From: Planctomycetota bacterium
Lineage (GTDB): Bacteria > Planctomycetota > UBA8742 > SKZP01
Length of the DNA stretch: 8,752 bases
Assembly (NCBI GenBank): GCA_007127275.1
Contig: SKZP01000557.1
Location: forward strand, 1-8,752
Direction: 5' to 3'
Part shown: one piece after another, positions 7,003-8,752 of the stretch
Position numbering within the stretch: the stretch's first letter is position 1
Layout: each line of letters begins with the position of its first letter
Notes under the pieces: model-generated
The model's database searches: none
Seen by the model: only the letters and a program-made list of their open reading frames with translations
What the model was told of the DNA's origin: nothing
Program-made: the position numbers and the translations under genes

Positions 7003-8646
7003 TCAGTTCCCCCGAGTCAGCGTCACAAAGACGTCCTCCAAGGTCGGCCGGTCGTGGCGCACCTCGCGCACCTCGACGCCCGCATCTTGGCACCGTGCGA
7101 ACAACTCGCGGCCGAGCCGGCTCGCCGCCTCCTCGTCCCCCGGGGTGACGAGCAATTGCCACTCGCGCGTGCCGTTCGCCGCTTGCGGCACCGCCTCCAA
7201 GGCTAGGCCCGCCACCCCCTCGGCGCCGTCGAGTCGGCTCTGCGCCGCCTTCGCCTGCTCCTCGCTTCCCGCGAGGCGGGCGAGCAACACGCCGCTGGGC
7301 GAAAGGGCGTTGCACAACTCAGCGACGCTTCCGTTGGCCTGCAGCTTGCCGCGGTCAATGATCATCACCCGCGAGCAGATCGCCGTGACCTCCTGCATGA
7401 TGTGCGTGCTCAGAATGATCGTCCGGTCGCGGCCGAGGTCGCGGATCAGTTCGCGGATCTCGACGATCTGCAACGGGTCGAGCCCCGAGGAGGGCTCGTC
7501 GAGAATCAGGATGTCCGGCTCGTGGATGATCGCCTGGGCGAGACCGACACGCTGGCGGTATCCCTTGGAAAGCTCGCTGATGCGCATGTCCCACACCGGG
7601 TGAAGCCCGCAGGCCTCGCGCACCCATTCGAGATTGCGGCGCTTGCGCGACGGACTGACGTGGCGCGCCTCGGCGATGAAGGTCAGGTAGCTGAGAACGC
7701 GCATCTCGCGGTAGAGCGGGTTCACCTCCGGCAAGTAGCCCAGCCGCGAGCGCACCGCAAGCGGCTCGCGCGTCACGTCGAAGCCGGCAACCTTGGCCAC
7801 GCCACTCGTCGGTTGGATGAACGTGGTGAGCACTTTCATCGTCGTCGACTTGCCGGCACCGTTGGGACCGAGAAAGCCGACGATCTCGCCGCGGTCGACG
7901 GTAAAGGAGATGCCGTCGACGGCCCGAATGGGGCCGTAGTGCTTATACAAGTCCTGAACGTGTAGCAGCGTGCGCGGCCCCGGATTGAATGCCGAGCCGA
8001 CGCGCTCGGCCATCGCGCCTCGCGTCCGTTGCCGCTGTTCGAGGGACAGACTGCGCAGCGTGGCGCTGCCGCTTTCGGCGAGCGTCGACGCGGCGGCGCC
8101 TTGCGCGGCCGTGTCCGCGGCATCCTCGCCGTTGTCGCTGGCGTCGTGCGCCTTGAGCGGCTCGGGCAGATCGCCGTGTGTGTCGGCGCCGGACTGGATC
8201 GCGCTGCGAATCATTGACAGCCGGCTGTAGGCGAGCGCCGAGCCGACGGTGAGCACGCCGGTGGAGCCGAGCAGCGCAATGCCCATGGGCGTTGCGAACG
8301 GATACGCCGTCAGCGTCGGATCCTCGCCGAAGCGGCCCATCAACAGGAAGGCACCGACGAACAGGAAGGCGTGCAAGATCGCGTTGACGAGCAACGACCA
8401 GGCAAACTCGAGCACCATCAAGACGCCGAGCACCAGCGCGGCAACGACCACGCCGGCGGTCAGGCTTTGCAACAACGGCAAGGGCTCGCTAAGCGTCTCG
8501 GCCGGCGGAATCGGCTCAAGAAAGCGAAGGTAGAGATGTACAACGACCCAGACGAGCGCACTGGCGGAAAGTACGAGCACGCCGTGGATCCAGTAGCGCC
8601 GGTACAGGACGTGTTCGAAACTCGGCGTAGAATGGCTCGCGTGCAC
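7003..8646 (-). CDS. GldA-type ABC transporter ATPase fused to an N-terminal four-helix membrane domain (547 aa)
   Basis: This subunit drives the transporter by ATP hydrolysis on the cytoplasmic side. The nucleotide-binding domain spans about 228-445: Walker A GPNGAGKST at 260-268, the GYLPEVNPLY segment at 303-312, signature LSKGYRQRVGLAQ at 359-371, Walker B ILILDEPSSGLDP at 379-391, and the H-loop histidine in STHIMQEV at H415. The LPE-x-NPLY segment, where the usual Q-loop glutamine is replaced, is as in GldA proteins. A C-terminal regulatory part ends in DRPTLEDVFVTLT, common in DrrA/GldA-like ATPases. Unlike normal members (about 300 residues), it starts with about 150 residues holding four likely helices (21-41, 63-83, 86-104, 121-140), followed by an Ala/Asp-rich linker at 150-225. 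I do not recognise the membrane part. The start is GTG at 8646, chosen for its GGAG nine bases upstream. An in-frame ATG at residue 212 would give an ordinary soluble ATPase and is the main alternative. Confidence 0.5.
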   Translation of the reverse strand: MHASHSTPSFEHVLYRRYWIHGVLVLSASALVWVVVHLYLRFLEPIPPAETLSEPLPLLQSLTAGVVVAALVLGVLMVLEFAWSLLVNAILHAFLFVGAFLLMGRFGEDPTLTAYPFATPMGIALLGSTGVLTVGSALAYSRLSMIRSAIQSGADTHGDLPEPLKAHDASDNGEDAADTAAQGAAASTLAESGSATLRSLSLEQRQRTRGAMAERVGSAFNPGPRTLLHVQDLYKHYGPIRAVDGISFTVDRGEIVGFLGPNGAGKSTTMKVLTTFIQPTSGVAKVAGFDVTREPLAVRSRLGYLPEVNPLYREMRVLSYLTFIAEARHVSPSRKRRNLEWVREACGLHPVWDMRISELSKGYRQRVGLAQAIIHEPDILILDEPSSGLDPLQIVEIRELIRDLGRDRTIILSTHIMQEVTAICSRVMIIDRGKLQANGSVAELCNALSPSGVLLARLAGSEEQAKAAQSRLDGAEGVAGLALEAVPQAANGTREWQLLVTPGDEEAASRLGRELFARCQDAGVEVREVRHDRPTLEDVFVTLTRGN

Positions 8647-8655
8647 GTTCGACGA

Positions 8656-8659
8656 CTCC
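8656..8659 (-). promoter_or_regulatory. Ribosome binding site deciding the GTG start of the fused ATPase
   Basis: GGAG on the minus strand lies nine bases before the GTG at 8646. No in-frame ATG occurs further upstream in the visible sequence, so this site is the best evidence that translation begins ahead of the membrane domain. Confidence 0.5.
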
Positions 8660-8752
8660 GTTTCGGGAACTCCAAGCGACCGCGAAGCGGCGGAGGGGAA
8701 GGGTCGGCCCGGTACCGTCGGAAACCGGCAACGGTGGGGCGCGCCCCGCGTC
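8660..8752. other. Region upstream of the operon; no gene or clear promoter seen
   Basis: This stretch precedes the first gene of the operon and should hold its promoter or the end of a preceding gene. I see no convincing -35/-10 pair. It contains a perfect 12-base palindrome, GGGGCGCGCCCC, at 8736-8747 and a shorter one, CGGTACCG, at 8710-8717. A small CCGC-GAA-GCGG stem lies at 8680-8690. None is followed by a T-run on the minus strand, so none is a standard terminator. The reading frame of the ATPase stays open through much of the stretch but has no start codon I would favour. Confidence 0.5.

Noticed and set aside
2589..7148. A 1519-codon open frame on the plus strand opposite GldG and the permease
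   Set aside because: It is aligned codon-to-codon with the minus-strand genes, so a stop would need a TTA, CTA or TCA codon in them, which are rare at high GC. Gaps of 24 and 51 bases keep the register, and the frame ends soon after the ATPase gene changes register. Its protein is His/Arg/Gln/Glu-rich with no recognisable motif.
8680..8690. Possible terminator hairpin CCGC-GAA-GCGG upstream of the operon
   Set aside because: The stem is only four pairs and no T-run follows on either strand.

Overview
The window is GC-rich and carries four genes, all on the minus strand and almost touching. They form one operon read from the right end (about 8.65 kb) to the left end, where the last gene runs off the window. 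In transcription order they are: a GldA-type ABC ATPase with an unusual membrane domain fused to its N-terminus (8646-7003); a GldF-type ABC-2 permease (6998-5880); a GldG-family auxiliary protein of 1020 residues (5828-2766); and a protein of at least 913 residues with a DUF4340-like N-terminal region, cut by the window edge (2741-1). Gaps between genes are 4, 51 and 24 bases, with no visible terminator inside the block.

The ATPase-permease-GldG-DUF4340 order is a known set in Bacteroidota (the gliding ABC transporter GldA/GldF/GldG) and in many non-gliding phyla. The ATPase and permease should form the inner-membrane transporter. The GldG protein carries a large region, probably periplasmic, between membrane anchors. 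The DUF4340 protein is a second anchored partner whose bulk probably also faces the periplasm. The substrate is not known for this type of system and nothing here reveals it.

Every member is larger than its usual relatives. The ATPase has a four-helix membrane domain in front of it. The permease has about 110 extra residues with two more helices. GldG has a lone inserted segment, acidic linkers and four extra C-terminal helices plus an acidic tail. The DUF4340 protein continues for more than 450 residues past the part I can relate to the family. This shared enlargement is the most interesting feature of the window.

The organism is probably a high-GC Gram-negative bacterium. Such operons with long acidic proteins would fit Planctomycetota (perhaps Phycisphaerae) or a similar lineage, but this is a guess from general character and no phylogenetic marker is present. 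No RNA genes, CRISPR arrays, insertion sequences or phage genes were seen. The only stretch outside the operon is 8647-8752, just upstream of the first gene.
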